Counted from the stretch's first letter, positions 25,430 through 34,756 are shown. The stretch is 64,000 nucleotides of DNA from Paenibacillus bovis (GCF_001421015.2 NZ_CP013023.1:2535501-2599500); one strand, 5' to 3'. The notes: generated from the letters alone by a model not told the origin. Numbers and translations: made by a program.

Positions 25430-25484
25430 TGCAAGCCAAACAGCAGCCAATCTGATATCCCGGATGGCTGCTGTTTGGCTTGCA
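25430..25484 (+). terminator. 20-bp perfect stem-loop after pucE
   Basis: Bases 25430-25449 are the exact reverse complement of 25465-25484 (arms begin TGCAAGCC and end GGCTTGCA), around a 15-base loop. It starts 48 bases after the pucE stop. There is no T-run, so it may act as a 3' stabilising or factor-assisted termination structure rather than a classical terminator. Confidence 0.55.
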
Positions 25485-26067
25485 CCATATTACTATTGCC
25501 AAACCCGCATAATCCGTCTGGATCGGTAGAGCCGGGGGAGCAGACTTGTGGAAAGACCGGCAGTTCTTTTATACTGACAGAGTTCTGCAAAATCACAAGT
25601 CGATATCAAGGTTGCCGATTTCTATAGTACATTTGCACAAAATGAAATAAAACATATAAAACGTGTAGCAAAAATCACCGATGATATAAAAGAGAACATG
25701 GGTTTGTAGACAGATCTCCCAGGCGATAAATAAACCAGTTTGCGATGAGCGGCCTTTACCCGTAAAAGAACAGCAGCAGAACATAAAATCCCTTTCTCCA
25801 ACCGGGCTCCGGACGAAATAGTGTTCACTGGCTCCGGTTCGTGTTATCATATAGCTTTGGCGAATAATGCCGGGATGAGATTTGCCGTAAAAGGCAGGAA
25901 GCAGAGCTGCTGCTGTCGAATAGTACAGAATGAGCTCAGCCTGTTCAATAAAATGGATCACTGCCACCATTTTCAGATAAGAGAATGGAAGGCTTCAATA
26001 GGGAATAGATCGGACTGGAAGATGGCGGTCTGCTTAAATAGAATAACTGCAGTTTATAAAAACGGGC

Positions 26068-26114
26068 GTCGTGATCAGTGTCCAACCTCATTATAGTTGG
26101 ACAATCTGCTGATC
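26068..26114 (+). other. Two-part stem-loop upstream of the kinase gene
   Basis: GATCAG (26073-26078) then TGTCCAAC (26079-26086), nine-base loop, GTTGGACA (26096-26103), a five-base bulge, CTGATC (26109-26114). The stacked helices could form a stable RNA or a DNA operator about 170 bases before the kinase start. No T-run follows. Confidence 0.45.
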
Positions 26115-26282
26115 GACGGGCCGGTCTGCAAAACAAATTATCAAGGGTACAGCAGGATTACATCAACGGATAATCATCAGTCTGCCACATCAGCGTTGCC
26201 TGCATGGGAACTGGCAGTCGAAGGCCGTAATCGGCGTTCTCCCTTACCCGCACAGGATAAAAGGCAACAAGGAGGGGAATCA

Positions 26283-27341
26283 TTGGAACGTGAATATATA
26301 GATTCCATGGAACAACTGGCAGATCATTATTTCCCGTCAGGGAATTGGCATATGGTAGAAGGCAAGGGTGGAATGAACAATACAACCATGTTCATTGACC
26401 ATGCTTCCCGGCGTTATGTATTGCGCCGTTACGAGACACACCGCGAACCGGACAAGGTACGCTATGAACATGAAGTACTGTCAGTACTTCCCGAAGTACT
26501 GACAGGGCTTGAGATTCCTCAGCCGGTCAAAGACCCGGAAGGCAAGACCATATGCATGTCCGGCAGTGAAATGCCGACAGGCGAGCAGAGCAGCGGAAGA
26601 CTCGCGGCTTTATTTCACTATGTAGACGGCAGCAACCCCGTTCTGGCAACTGAGGAGCAGATTTATCGTTTTGGACAGGCAGCAGGCAAGCTGTCGGCTG
26701 CTCTGGCACAGGTGCAGATTGATCTTCACCCGGTCTATCCGCCTTATTACCGGCTTGGACAATCCTATCCGCTCTGCAGTCCAGGACGGATGGAAGCTTT
26801 TTGTGCCAATCCACCGGAAGACTTTGCCGAAATCGCTGATACGCTGTACCGGATCGGTGAAGGTCTGGGCGAGCAGCTGGTTCGTATCACCCGACTGGCT
26901 TCACTGCCGCACCAGCTGATTCATGGGGATCTCAATGCTTCGAATATGCTGCAATCGGAGGATGGAGAGATTACTGCTATTCTGGATTTTGAATTTGTGA
27001 CCCGTGACCTGCGGGCGATGGAGCCGGCTGTATGTCTGTCTGATATGCTGAGCAGCATGGAATGGACCGAACAGGACGAACTTCGCTGTACCGCCTTTCT
27101 CCAAGGATATGCTTCGGTAATTACATTGACAGAAGCGGAGTCTGTTAGACTGCCGCTACTTATTTTACTGCGTCGCATTGATGTATTTATGCATTTTTTG
27201 AGTCGTTATTTCGAAGGTATCGATCAAGCGGATGTAGTCATTATGCAGGCAAAGCGTCTGGATGAAGGACTGAACTGGTACAAAAAAAGCGGCCCCCTGC
27301 TCAAAGCAGTCAGCCGCCGTATTTTTGGATATGATGTCTGA
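26283..27341 (+). CDS. Aminoglycoside-phosphotransferase-fold kinase
   Basis: APH/choline-kinase fold protein of 352 residues. Start TTG 26283 was chosen because AAGGAGGGG ends 5-7 bases before it, and residues upstream of it look non-protein-like. Visible elements: glycine-rich EGKGGMNNTTMFI with YVLRRYE (ATP-binding Lys/Arg strand), the catalytic HGDLNASNML motif and ILDFE, the metal-binding DFG equivalent. Such proteins phosphorylate small hydroxylated metabolites such as homoserine, choline or sugars as often as drugs. Position after the purine island does not name the substrate. Confidence 0.8.
   Translation: MEREYIDSMEQLADHYFPSGNWHMVEGKGGMNNTTMFIDHASRRYVLRRYETHREPDKVRYEHEVLSVLPEVLTGLEIPQPVKDPEGKTICMSGSEMPTGEQSSGRLAALFHYVDGSNPVLATEEQIYRFGQAAGKLSAALAQVQIDLHPVYPPYYRLGQSYPLCSPGRMEAFCANPPEDFAEIADTLYRIGEGLGEQLVRITRLASLPHQLIHGDLNASNMLQSEDGEITAILDFEFVTRDLRAMEPAVCLSDMLSSMEWTEQDELRCTAFLQGYASVITLTEAESVRLPLLILLRRIDVFMHFLSRYFEGIDQADVVIMQAKRLDEGLNWYKKSGPLLKAVSRRIFGYDV
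26478..26505 (+). repeat. 13-bp inverted repeat inside the kinase gene
   Basis: CTGTCAGTACTTC (26478-26490), CC, GAAGTACTGACAG (26493-26505): a perfect dyad with a two-base spacer within codons for VLSVLPEVLTG. A further GAAGTACTG copy precedes it at 26472-26480. It may be a chance effect of repeated Glu-Val-Leu codons. Confidence 0.9.
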
Positions 27342-27399
27342 GCCAATCTCAAGTTTGTCTGATCCACCCCTGAGGTATTGTAGAACACAAGTGAATTCA

Positions 27400-28077
27400 T
27401 CAAGTTGAGAATATTCGACGCAGCCAGCTACGGAATGCCCATCCGCGCTCGCTGCGTTTTTTGTATTTGGGCAGGGAGCGATAGACGACAATCCCTTCGT
27501 CAAAAGCATTGCGGGCAGCTTCGGTGCGGCCGAGAGAACGATCCAGCATTCCCAGCATATAATAAGCCCGGCAGGAGGAAGACTGAATGTTGCGGAACTG
27601 CTCCAGATAATGCAGTGCCTTTGCCTGATCGGTACCGATATATTCGGAAGCCAGACGCAGATAGGGCTCCCCGTATTTGACACGAGGATTCATGTGCAGC
27701 GCCTGCAAAATATGCTTTTCGCCAGCTGGTTTCTGTCCTGTATGCAGTTGACAGGTTCCGAGATCATCCCAGTATTCCACAGAGTCTTCGTAGGCATGAC
27801 CGATCTGTTCCAGCCATTCGAGAGCTTCACGGTAACGCTTGCGTTCAATCAGCAGCCGGGCGAGCTCATACCGGGAAGACATATCACTCGGACTGCCGGC
27901 AATCTGTCTACGCAGATAACGTATACGGCTTATTCGCCGTAAGGGACGTATCAGGCTGGGTGAGATACCGACAAACCGGCGATCCAGCATATAGACAATA
28001 ACAAGAATAACGAGCAGAGCCAGAAATGGATTACCCAGCAGCCACCATAAAATAGAGAATAGAAAAATTTTGCTCAT
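27400..28077 (-). CDS. Membrane-anchored TPR protein
   Basis: A 225-residue protein with one N-terminal hydrophobic helix (about residues 6-30, FLFSILWWLLGNPFLALLVILVIVYML split over the segment), a basic juxtamembrane stretch rich in Arg (36-57), then three to four TPR-like repeats: DMSSRYELARLLIERKRYREALEWL, VEYWDDLGTCQLHTGQKPAGEKHILQAL and CRAYYMLGMLDRSLGRTEAARNAFDEGI. It probably serves as a cytoplasmic-facing scaffold; partners are unknown. It has AGGAGG about 11 bases before the ATG and converges with the kinase gene. Confidence 0.8.
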   Translation of the reverse strand: MSKIFLFSILWWLLGNPFLALLVILVIVYMLDRRFVGISPSLIRPLRRISRIRYLRRQIAGSPSDMSSRYELARLLIERKRYREALEWLEQIGHAYEDSVEYWDDLGTCQLHTGQKPAGEKHILQALHMNPRVKYGEPYLRLASEYIGTDQAKALHYLEQFRNIQSSSCRAYYMLGMLDRSLGRTEAARNAFDEGIVVYRSLPKYKKRSERGWAFRSWLRRIFST

Positions 28078-28172
28078 AACCGGAGGGCCTCCTGTAGGGA
28101 TTAATATCAGGCTGCTGGCAAGCCAGTACCCGATAATCCAGAGATAGAATACAGAAATTTTTATTAAAAAAA

Positions 28173-28181
28173 TGATATAAT
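28173..28181 (+). promoter_or_regulatory. Extended -10 element upstream of uxaB
   Basis: TG-A-TATAAT. A second one, TG-A-TACAAT, ends at 28224 and is closer to the operator at 28252. Either could start the uxaB transcript; neither has a strong -35. Confidence 0.4.
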
Positions 28182-28251
28182 TCCTTCCAAATATTCACTA
28201 TTTCAGTCTAAATGATGATACAATGATGTTCAAGAAACGCTTTTTATCACA

Positions 28252-28271
28252 AAATGTTAACGTGAACATTT
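28252..28271. promoter_or_regulatory. 20-bp near-perfect operator palindrome before uxaB
   Basis: AAATGTTAACGTGAACATTT: nine of ten positions in each arm are symmetric. The centre ACGT and AATGTT/AACATT arms resemble LacI- and GntR-type sugar-acid regulators' sites. It lies 17 bases before the uxaB start region and downstream of both candidate -10 elements, a typical repressor site. No regulator gene is adjacent. Confidence 0.6.
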
Positions 28272-28287
28272 ATCGATATGGAGGAAT

Positions 28288-29814
28288 ATGATGACAATCA
28301 GCAGACTACAGCCCTTGTTACGACTGGGATTAACCGGCGAGGATGAACGCCGCAGACATGTACAGATTCAACAGCTGCCTATCAAGGTACTGCAGATTGG
28401 AGAAGGCAACTTTTTGCGTGGATTCGCTGACTGGATGCTGCAGGAAAGTATTGCTTCCGGCAAGTACCACGGCAGTGTGGTGCTGACTCCCCCTACACCG
28501 AGAGGAGCGTCCAAGCTGGAGCGAATAGCGCAGCAGGATGGGCTGTATACCCTGGTGGTACGTGGACTTCAGGATGGACAAAAAGTAGAAAAACGGCAGC
28601 TTATTTCAGTATTCAGGGATTATGTCGATCCGTATAGCGAGTGGGAGCGCTTTTTGCAGCTGGGGGAATTGGAGTCGCTGGATGTAGTCATTTCCAATAC
28701 GACGGAAGCAGGACTTACCTATACACCAATAGACTACATTCCCGGAGAGCCGATTGTGAATTATCCGGCCCGGCTGACTGTGCTGCTGCAGCGGCGGTTT
28801 GTACATTTTAATGGCGATCCGCAGCGTGGTCTGATGATTCTGCCGTGTGAGTTGATCGAGAATAATGGAGATCGTCTCCGTGAGTATGTACTGCGATATG
28901 GACGCGAGTTTGGTTTTGGTGAGGCGTTCTGCAGCTGGGTAGAGCAATCACAGCTGTTTTTGAATAATCTGGTAGACCGCATCGTAACCGGCATGCCGGG
29001 GGATGAAGAATATGCGAGATTGACAGGCAGCTGGGGGTATGAAGATTCATTTCTGACGACAGCAGAGCCGTATCACCTCTGGGCGATCCAGGGAGATCCG
29101 TCACTGGATCGTCGTCTGCCGCTCGTGCGTGCCGGACTTAATGTACAATGGGTACCGGATCTTAAGCCATTTCGTCAGCGCAAAGTGCATATTCTGAACG
29201 GAGCACACACGCTGATGATGCCGGCCGGACTGCTGCAGGGCAAGACAACCGTTCGTGAAGTGATGGAGGATGAGGAGCTTGGCGAATGGGTGAGAGGGAC
29301 AGTGGAGCAGGAGATTATTCCGGCACTGCCCATGCTGCCCGAGGAATTGAATCGTTATGCTGCCGAGACATTCGAGCGCTTTAATAATCCGTATCTGGAG
29401 CATCGTCTGCAGGATATTGCCATGAATAGTATCAGCAAATTCCAGTCCCGTCTGCTACCTGTATTGAAAGCGTATACAGAAAAAGAGAATCAACTGCCTA
29501 CGCAGCTGGTATATGGTCTGGCTGCGCTGCTGCGACTGTACCGGGTAACAGCAGTCGAACAATCGGATAGGACGATCACCTTTACAACAAATCTGCCAAA
29601 TGGAAGCAGTATGGATATTCGCGATAACACCGAGCAGCTGGGCCGACTGGCAGAACACTGGACCCATTTGCAGCAGAATGAACAGTCGTATCACCAGATC
29701 ATCCATGCGATACTGGCCGATACAGTAATCTGGAATGAAGATCTAACCGCAATAAAGGGACTGGCAGAAGCAGTAGCATCCCAAATAATAAAGATGGAGG
29801 CGGATGGGGCATGA
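28288..29814 (+). CDS. uxaB: Tagaturonate reductase (altronate oxidoreductase)
   Basis: NADH-dependent reduction of D-tagaturonate to D-altronate in galacturonate breakdown. 508 residues of the mannitol dehydrogenase superfamily: VLQIGEGNFLRGFADWMLQ (Rossmann nucleotide-binding start), NNLVDRIVTG and the catalytic K-x-x-ILNGAHTLM block (KVHILNGAHTLMMPAG) with the Lys/Asn/His set of the family. GGAGG lies just before two successive ATGs (28288 and 28291); the second has better spacing. It overlaps uxaA by ATGA, so reductase and dehydratase are coupled. Confidence 0.93.
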   Translation: MMTISRLQPLLRLGLTGEDERRRHVQIQQLPIKVLQIGEGNFLRGFADWMLQESIASGKYHGSVVLTPPTPRGASKLERIAQQDGLYTLVVRGLQDGQKVEKRQLISVFRDYVDPYSEWERFLQLGELESLDVVISNTTEAGLTYTPIDYIPGEPIVNYPARLTVLLQRRFVHFNGDPQRGLMILPCELIENNGDRLREYVLRYGREFGFGEAFCSWVEQSQLFLNNLVDRIVTGMPGDEEYARLTGSWGYEDSFLTTAEPYHLWAIQGDPSLDRRLPLVRAGLNVQWVPDLKPFRQRKVHILNGAHTLMMPAGLLQGKTTVREVMEDEELGEWVRGTVEQEIIPALPMLPEELNRYAAETFERFNNPYLEHRLQDIAMNSISKFQSRLLPVLKAYTEKENQLPTQLVYGLAALLRLYRVTAVEQSDRTITFTTNLPNGSSMDIRDNTEQLGRLAEHWTHLQQNEQSYHQIIHAILADTVIWNEDLTAIKGLAEAVASQIIKMEADGA

Positions 29815-31319
29815 ATACAATGATGAGAGATCATATTGCTATCCGGCAGCAGGACGATGTGGTGATTGCCCTGCATGATATGGCGCCAGGCGATACACTG
29901 GTACTCGATAACGGAGAGATATTGACGATTGTAAATGATATTCCTCGCGGTCACAAAATCGCCGTTCATCCGATTCAACCCGGACAGGATGTAATCAAAT
30001 ACGGCTTTTCTATTGGTAAAGCGACGGTGCCGATTACACCCGGTGAGTGGATTCACAGCCATAATCTGCATACCGGGCTGTCCGGTACACTGGATTATGA
30101 ATATCAGCCAGAGCTGAACTGGCAGCCGCGTGTTATTCCGGCACATTTGCAGACATTTGATGGCTATGTACGACCTGGAGGAGAAGTAGGAATTCGTAAC
30201 GAGATATGGATTATAAATACCGTGGGTTGTATTAACAAAACCTGTGAATTGCTCGCTCGTACCGCTCATTCAGAGATGGCAGGACGTGTAGACGGTGTGT
30301 ATCATTTCCCTCATCCGTTCGGTTGTTCCCAGCTTGGAGATGATCTGGAATACACACGCCAGCTGCTGAGTTCGCTCGTGCTGCATCCCAATGCGGCTGG
30401 TGTACTGGTTATCGGTCTAGGATGTGAAAATAACCAGATTGAACAGTTCTCTGCAAGTATACCAGCAGAATATGCCTATAAAATCCGTTATCTCAAAGCC
30501 CAGGAAGAAGAAGATGAACTGGAAGCAGGCATGGCATATCTGGAAGAGCTGGTGTCGCTGGCCGAGCAGGAACAGCGTCAGCCGCTGCCGCTATCCAGAC
30601 TCAAAATAGGTCTTAAATGCGGCGGTTCTGACGGTCTGTCGGGTATTACCGCCAATCCGCTGGTCGGTGAAATCGCAGACTGGATCGTCTCTGCAGGCGG
30701 CACGGCGATTCTGACGGAAGTACCGGAAATGTTCGGTGCGGAGACGATTCTGATGAACCGCTCCGCCAGTCCGCAGGTATTCGGTCAGCTGGTGGATCTG
30801 ATCAACGGATTCAAGCAGTATTTTGTCAATCATGGCCAAAATATTTACGAGAATCCCTCACCTGGAAATAAGGCGGGAGGAATTACCACCCTGGAGGAAA
30901 AGTCGCTCGGCTGTACCCAAAAAGGCGGACATTCCCAGGTCGTGGATGTGCTGCGTTATGGACAGCGGGTACATCAACCCGGCCTTAATATTGTGGAAGC
31001 ACCAGGAAATGATCTGGTATCCGTCACCGCCCTGTCGGCAGCCGGTGCTCATATCGTGTTATTTACAACTGGACGGGGCACTCCATTTGGCGGTCCGGTA
31101 CCGACAGTAAAGATTGCTACCCAATCCGAACTGGCGAATCGCAAAAAACACTGGATCGACTACAATGCCGGTCAACTGCTGGAAGGGCAATCCATGGAGC
31201 AGGTATCTCTGGATCTGCTAGCCCGTATTGTGGATATTGCTTCCGGACGCTGTCAGACCAATAATGAACAGCGGGGATTCCGCGAAATAGCAATTTTCAA
31301 AGATGGTGTCATCCTGTAA
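29811..31319 (+). CDS. uxaA: Altronate dehydratase
   Basis: Dehydrates D-altronate to 2-keto-3-deoxygluconate, the next step after UxaB. 502 residues: N-terminal SAF domain (about 10-95, with HNLHTGL), then the UxaA catalytic part with VRPGGEVGIRNEIWIINTVGC, HPFGCSQLGDDLEYTR, GLGCENNQ, KCGGSDGLSGITANP and GCTQKGGHSQVVDVL, which supply conserved cysteines and histidines that bind the essential iron. Length is normal. Confidence 0.94.
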   Translation: MNTMMRDHIAIRQQDDVVIALHDMAPGDTLVLDNGEILTIVNDIPRGHKIAVHPIQPGQDVIKYGFSIGKATVPITPGEWIHSHNLHTGLSGTLDYEYQPELNWQPRVIPAHLQTFDGYVRPGGEVGIRNEIWIINTVGCINKTCELLARTAHSEMAGRVDGVYHFPHPFGCSQLGDDLEYTRQLLSSLVLHPNAAGVLVIGLGCENNQIEQFSASIPAEYAYKIRYLKAQEEEDELEAGMAYLEELVSLAEQEQRQPLPLSRLKIGLKCGGSDGLSGITANPLVGEIADWIVSAGGTAILTEVPEMFGAETILMNRSASPQVFGQLVDLINGFKQYFVNHGQNIYENPSPGNKAGGITTLEEKSLGCTQKGGHSQVVDVLRYGQRVHQPGLNIVEAPGNDLVSVTALSAAGAHIVLFTTGRGTPFGGPVPTVKIATQSELANRKKHWIDYNAGQLLEGQSMEQVSLDLLARIVDIASGRCQTNNEQRGFREIAIFKDGVIL

Positions 31320-31372
31320 ACTGGGTATAGCCTGTGAGTATCCGGATAGCCGGTACGGGAAGGAGAAGTGCG

Positions 31373-32365
31373 ATGCCAGTGAACGCGATGATAAATAGAC
31401 GCAAGCTCGGAAATACAGGCTTGGAAGTATCCCCGCTCAGTCTGGGAGCAGCTCCGCTGGGACATGTATTTGGTCATATTGATGAGGATCAGGGTGTACG
31501 AGCTGTTCTGGAAGCTTTTGAACAGGGAGTTAATCTGGTGGATACTTCGCCGTATTATGGAGTCACTCGTTCGGAACAGGTGCTGGGCCGGGCGCTGCGT
31601 CAGCTGCCAAGAGAGCGCTATATCCTGTCGACCAAAGCGGGACGTTATAATGACAGGGAGTTTGATTTCTCCCGTCAACGGATTCTGGATAGTGTAGACG
31701 AGAGCCTGCAGCGTCTGGGGACGGATTATGCAGACATTCTGCTGCTGCACGATATCGAATTCGGTGACCTGAATATCGTTCTGGATGAAGCGATACCGGC
31801 GCTGCAGCAGTTGAAGCAGGAAGGCAAAATACGTTTTTATGGAGTATCCTGTCTGCCTCTGGAAGGATACCGGCGCGTTCTGGAGCATACCGATCTGGAT
31901 GTGATTTTGTCTTATTGTCATTATACGCTGAATGATTCCACTCTTACTGATCTGCTGCCTTTGCTGGAAGCCAGAGGGATTGGGGTTATCAATGCTGCAC
32001 CGGTTGCGATGGGGCTGCTGTCCGACAAAGGGCCTGCTGACTGGCATCCTGCTTCTCCCGAGATCAAGCAGCGCTGCCGCGAAGCGGCAGAATTCTGCCG
32101 ACAGCAGGGGAGCAGCCTGACACAGCTGGCGATCCAGTATGCTGTCTCTAACGAACGTCTAACGACTACGATTGTAGGAACAGCGAGCACTGCAGAGATT
32201 ACCGATAATATTCGTTGGGCAGGTGAGCCGATCGATTTGGATGTACTGCAGCAGGTATTGAACATTCTGGCACCTGTGCAGGGACAGACATGGCCAAGTG
32301 GACATTGGACCCGTGAAATATTGGAAGGAAGCAGAGAATTGAAGTGGCAAGGGAGCCCTTTCTAA
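31373..32365 (+). CDS. Aldo/keto reductase
   Basis: 330-residue AKR barrel from ATG 31373, chosen because AAGGAG stands 7 bases before it. The catalytic tetrad is visible: D near VDTSPYYG, Y in SPYYGVTRSEQVLGRAL, K in LSTKAGRY and H in LLHDIE. The overall pattern matches the L-galactose/L-fucose dehydrogenase and pyridoxal dehydrogenase-like branch, with the C-terminal VGTASTAEITDNIRW cofactor loop. It follows uxaA closely, so a sugar or sugar-acid aldehyde is the likely substrate. A strong terminator follows. Confidence 0.87.
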   Translation: MPVNAMINRRKLGNTGLEVSPLSLGAAPLGHVFGHIDEDQGVRAVLEAFEQGVNLVDTSPYYGVTRSEQVLGRALRQLPRERYILSTKAGRYNDREFDFSRQRILDSVDESLQRLGTDYADILLLHDIEFGDLNIVLDEAIPALQQLKQEGKIRFYGVSCLPLEGYRRVLEHTDLDVILSYCHYTLNDSTLTDLLPLLEARGIGVINAAPVAMGLLSDKGPADWHPASPEIKQRCREAAEFCRQQGSSLTQLAIQYAVSNERLTTTIVGTASTAEITDNIRWAGEPIDLDVLQQVLNILAPVQGQTWPSGHWTREILEGSRELKWQGSPF

Positions 32366-32533
32366 TATCAATCTATAGGCTATAGCCAGGATACGAATTG
32401 ATCGGTTATAGTTAGATGACTATGATAAAACATAGTATAATGACGGAAAATAACGAACTTTCCCAAAAAGAATGTTGCCCATGACAAAAGATGAAATACG
32501 TCATGAATGTAAATAAATGGAGCAGATTCGACA

Positions 32534-32584
32534 AAAATAGCGATACGCAAATGTTGTAATAAACATTTTACGTATCGCTATTTT
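32534..32584. terminator. Bidirectional terminator between the reductase and GH42 genes
   Basis: AAAATAGCGATACG (32534-32547) pairs perfectly with CGTATCGCTATTTT (32571-32584); inside, AAATGTT and AACATTT extend the structure. A-run and T-run flank it, so it can end both the + strand uxa operon and the minus strand beta-galactosidase gene. Confidence 0.9.
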
Positions 32585-32615
32585 CATGTTACAATAAATT
32601 AGGTATCCGATGTAA

Positions 32616-34643
32616 TTATTTTACAGATAAAAGAATGGAGCTGCGCGCTGGAACCTCAATAGAGGAAGCAACCTGATTATTACTTAACATATCCTCTGCG
32701 TTAAGGTTTCCGAGGTCTACAGAAGCAGCTTCGGCATTATGATTAAGCAGGAACAGGAACTTGCGTCCGTCTTTGACACGACATCCTGCTTCTACACCTA
32801 CAGGTGTATCGAGAACCGGCTGAATCCTTTTTTGGTCGCAGAGATGCTTCATGAGTCCGGCAATAAATGTCTCTTCACCATCCGAAGCGATATACCATGC
32901 CTCGCCCTGACCAAATGTATTGCGAGTAAGCACTGGCATTCCCTGGTAAAAGTCTTCACCGTACCGGGCCAGCACTTCGGCACCCTCGGTATGCAGCAGA
33001 TCGCATAGCATGCCGCATTTGTAGTCACCGCTCAGATCACCAAGGGTGTTATTCATCACGATCCGGTTACCCATCGAAGGCAGCAGGGCATCGATTTCTT
33101 CGACCCAGATGCCAAGCAGCTTGCGCAGTTCTCCCGGATATCCACCGAGCGTGACCAGATCGGACTCGCCGACGATTCCACTGAAAAAAGTGGTAACGAA
33201 AGTGCCACCGCTGCTGGTGAATTGTTCCAACTTCTCGGCTAACCCCGGTTTGACCATATACAGAACAGGGGCGAGGATCATATCGTAATGACTGAATTCC
33301 GAGTCGACACTGATAATATCGACCTGCACATTGCGATCGTAAAACGCTTTGTAATACTTATGGATCTGTTCGACATATTTGAGGGCAATTGTCGGTCCGC
33401 TGGATTTCTCGACGGCCCACCAGTTCTCCCAGTCGAACAAAATGGCTACCCGTGCTTCGATGCGTGAATCCAGTAGCTGGTCACCGAGCTGCTGCAGCTC
33501 ATGGCCCAGTTCGCTGACTTCACGGAACACGCGGGTATCTGTATGACCGACATGTTCAATGACTGCGCCATGGAATTTCTCACAGGCGCCGGCTGAACGA
33601 CGCAGCTGGAAAAACATAACTGTATCTGCACCATGAGCGACTGCCTGGTAACTCCAGAGGCGCATCACGCCCGGACGCTTCAGTGAATTATACGCCTGCC
33701 AGTTTTGCTGGCTCGGTGTCTGTTCCATCAGCATGAAGGGTTCGCCGTTTTTGATGCCGCGCATCAGATCATGAGCGAGCGCTGTGAAGCTCACCGGCGT
33801 ATCCAGCCCCGGATAATTGTCCCAGGAGACGATATCCATATATTTGGCCCATTTAAAATAATCCAGCGGCTTGTAGAAGCCCATCAGGTTGGTGGTGATC
33901 AGAGCGTCCGGAATAACGGAGCGTACCGCATCGTACTCCAGACGATAGCATTCCAGCATACTGTCTGAATTGAAACGGGAGTAATCAAGCGAGATTCCCT
34001 GGAAGCTGGAGCTGTTTTCTCCCCATTCTTCACTGCGGTTGTCCGGGAGTACAATTTCATCCCAGTCGTAGAAAGTATGGCCCCAGAATCCGGTATTCCA
34101 GGCTGTATTGACAGCATCCAGTGTACCGTAGCGCTGTTTCAGCCAGACCCGGAATGCCTTTTCGCAGTTCTCGCAGTAACAGTCACCGCCGTATTCGTTG
34201 GAGATATGCCAGACCAGAATCGCAGGATGGTCCTTGTAGCGTTCGGCCAGTCGTCGGGCAATCTCAACCGAATATTTGCGGTACGTCGGGCTGTTCGGAC
34301 AGGAGTTATGACGTCCGCCGAATTTGCGCTTGCGTCCGTCCTTGTCGGTGCGCAGAATATCGGGATAACGCGTCGCCATCCAGGCCGGATGGGCAGCCGT
34401 ACTGGTTGCCAGACAGGTATAGATACCGCTTTCATAAAGGCTGTCGATCAATTCATCGAGCCATTCGAAATGATATGTAACTTCGTCCGGCTGATTGCGT
34501 GCCCAGGAGAAGACGTTGAGAGTAGTGATATCAATGCCGGCCTGCTTGAACATACCGAGGTCTTCCTGATGTGTCTGCTTATCCCATTGCTCAGGGTTAT
34601 AATCTCCACCGTAGAAGATTTTTGGAAGTTTGCTGCTGATCAA
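32616..34643 (-). CDS. GH42 beta-galactosidase
   Basis: Cytoplasmic glycoside hydrolase family 42, 675 residues from a TTG at 34643, which has AAGGAG 8 bases upstream; a GTG at 34652 would abut that site. TIM-barrel start FYGGDYNPEQW, acid/base glutamate in SNEYGGD (about E150), nucleophile glutamate in LMEQTPSQQNW (about E307), and a four-cysteine zinc cluster (NSCPN, then CYCENC), followed by the trimerisation and C-terminal beta domains. It cleaves terminal beta-galactosides, for instance from galactan or lactose-like oligomers. There is no signal peptide. A divergent AraC regulator lies upstream. Confidence 0.93.
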   Translation of the reverse strand: MISSKLPKIFYGGDYNPEQWDKQTHQEDLGMFKQAGIDITTLNVFSWARNQPDEVTYHFEWLDELIDSLYESGIYTCLATSTAAHPAWMATRYPDILRTDKDGRKRKFGGRHNSCPNSPTYRKYSVEIARRLAERYKDHPAILVWHISNEYGGDCYCENCEKAFRVWLKQRYGTLDAVNTAWNTGFWGHTFYDWDEIVLPDNRSEEWGENSSSFQGISLDYSRFNSDSMLECYRLEYDAVRSVIPDALITTNLMGFYKPLDYFKWAKYMDIVSWDNYPGLDTPVSFTALAHDLMRGIKNGEPFMLMEQTPSQQNWQAYNSLKRPGVMRLWSYQAVAHGADTVMFFQLRRSAGACEKFHGAVIEHVGHTDTRVFREVSELGHELQQLGDQLLDSRIEARVAILFDWENWWAVEKSSGPTIALKYVEQIHKYYKAFYDRNVQVDIISVDSEFSHYDMILAPVLYMVKPGLAEKLEQFTSSGGTFVTTFFSGIVGESDLVTLGGYPGELRKLLGIWVEEIDALLPSMGNRIVMNNTLGDLSGDYKCGMLCDLLHTEGAEVLARYGEDFYQGMPVLTRNTFGQGEAWYIASDGEETFIAGLMKHLCDQKRIQPVLDTPVGVEAGCRVKDGRKFLFLLNHNAEAASVDLGNLNAEDMLSNNQVASSIEVPARSSILLSVK

Positions 34644-34756
34644 TGCTGTCACTCCTTATATAAGAATAACTCTATACTAAATGATAATAACACCTTGTAA
34701 AATATAAGATAAAACATGTATAGTATAAAAATATGGATATAGGATGTGAACGTATC

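Larger units (their letters stand above)
25383..26282. other. About 900 bp without a convincing gene
   Basis: Open frames of 76-125 codons exist here on both strands but none has a ribosome site, recognisable motif or natural composition. The region contains a 20-bp perfect stem-loop near its left end and a two-part stem-loop near 26068-26114. It is unusually long for a gap within a region otherwise packed with genes; a decayed gene or a long structured leader of the kinase mRNA are both possible. Confidence 0.5.

Noticed and set aside
25593..25970. 125-codon minus strand ORF in the long gap
   Set aside because: Cys- and aromatic-rich composition, no ribosome site, no motif; it reads like non-coding DNA.
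26097..26282. Longer N-terminus for the kinase
   Set aside because: The extra 62 residues have no fold-like pattern and the TTG at 26283 has an excellent AAGGAGGGG site.
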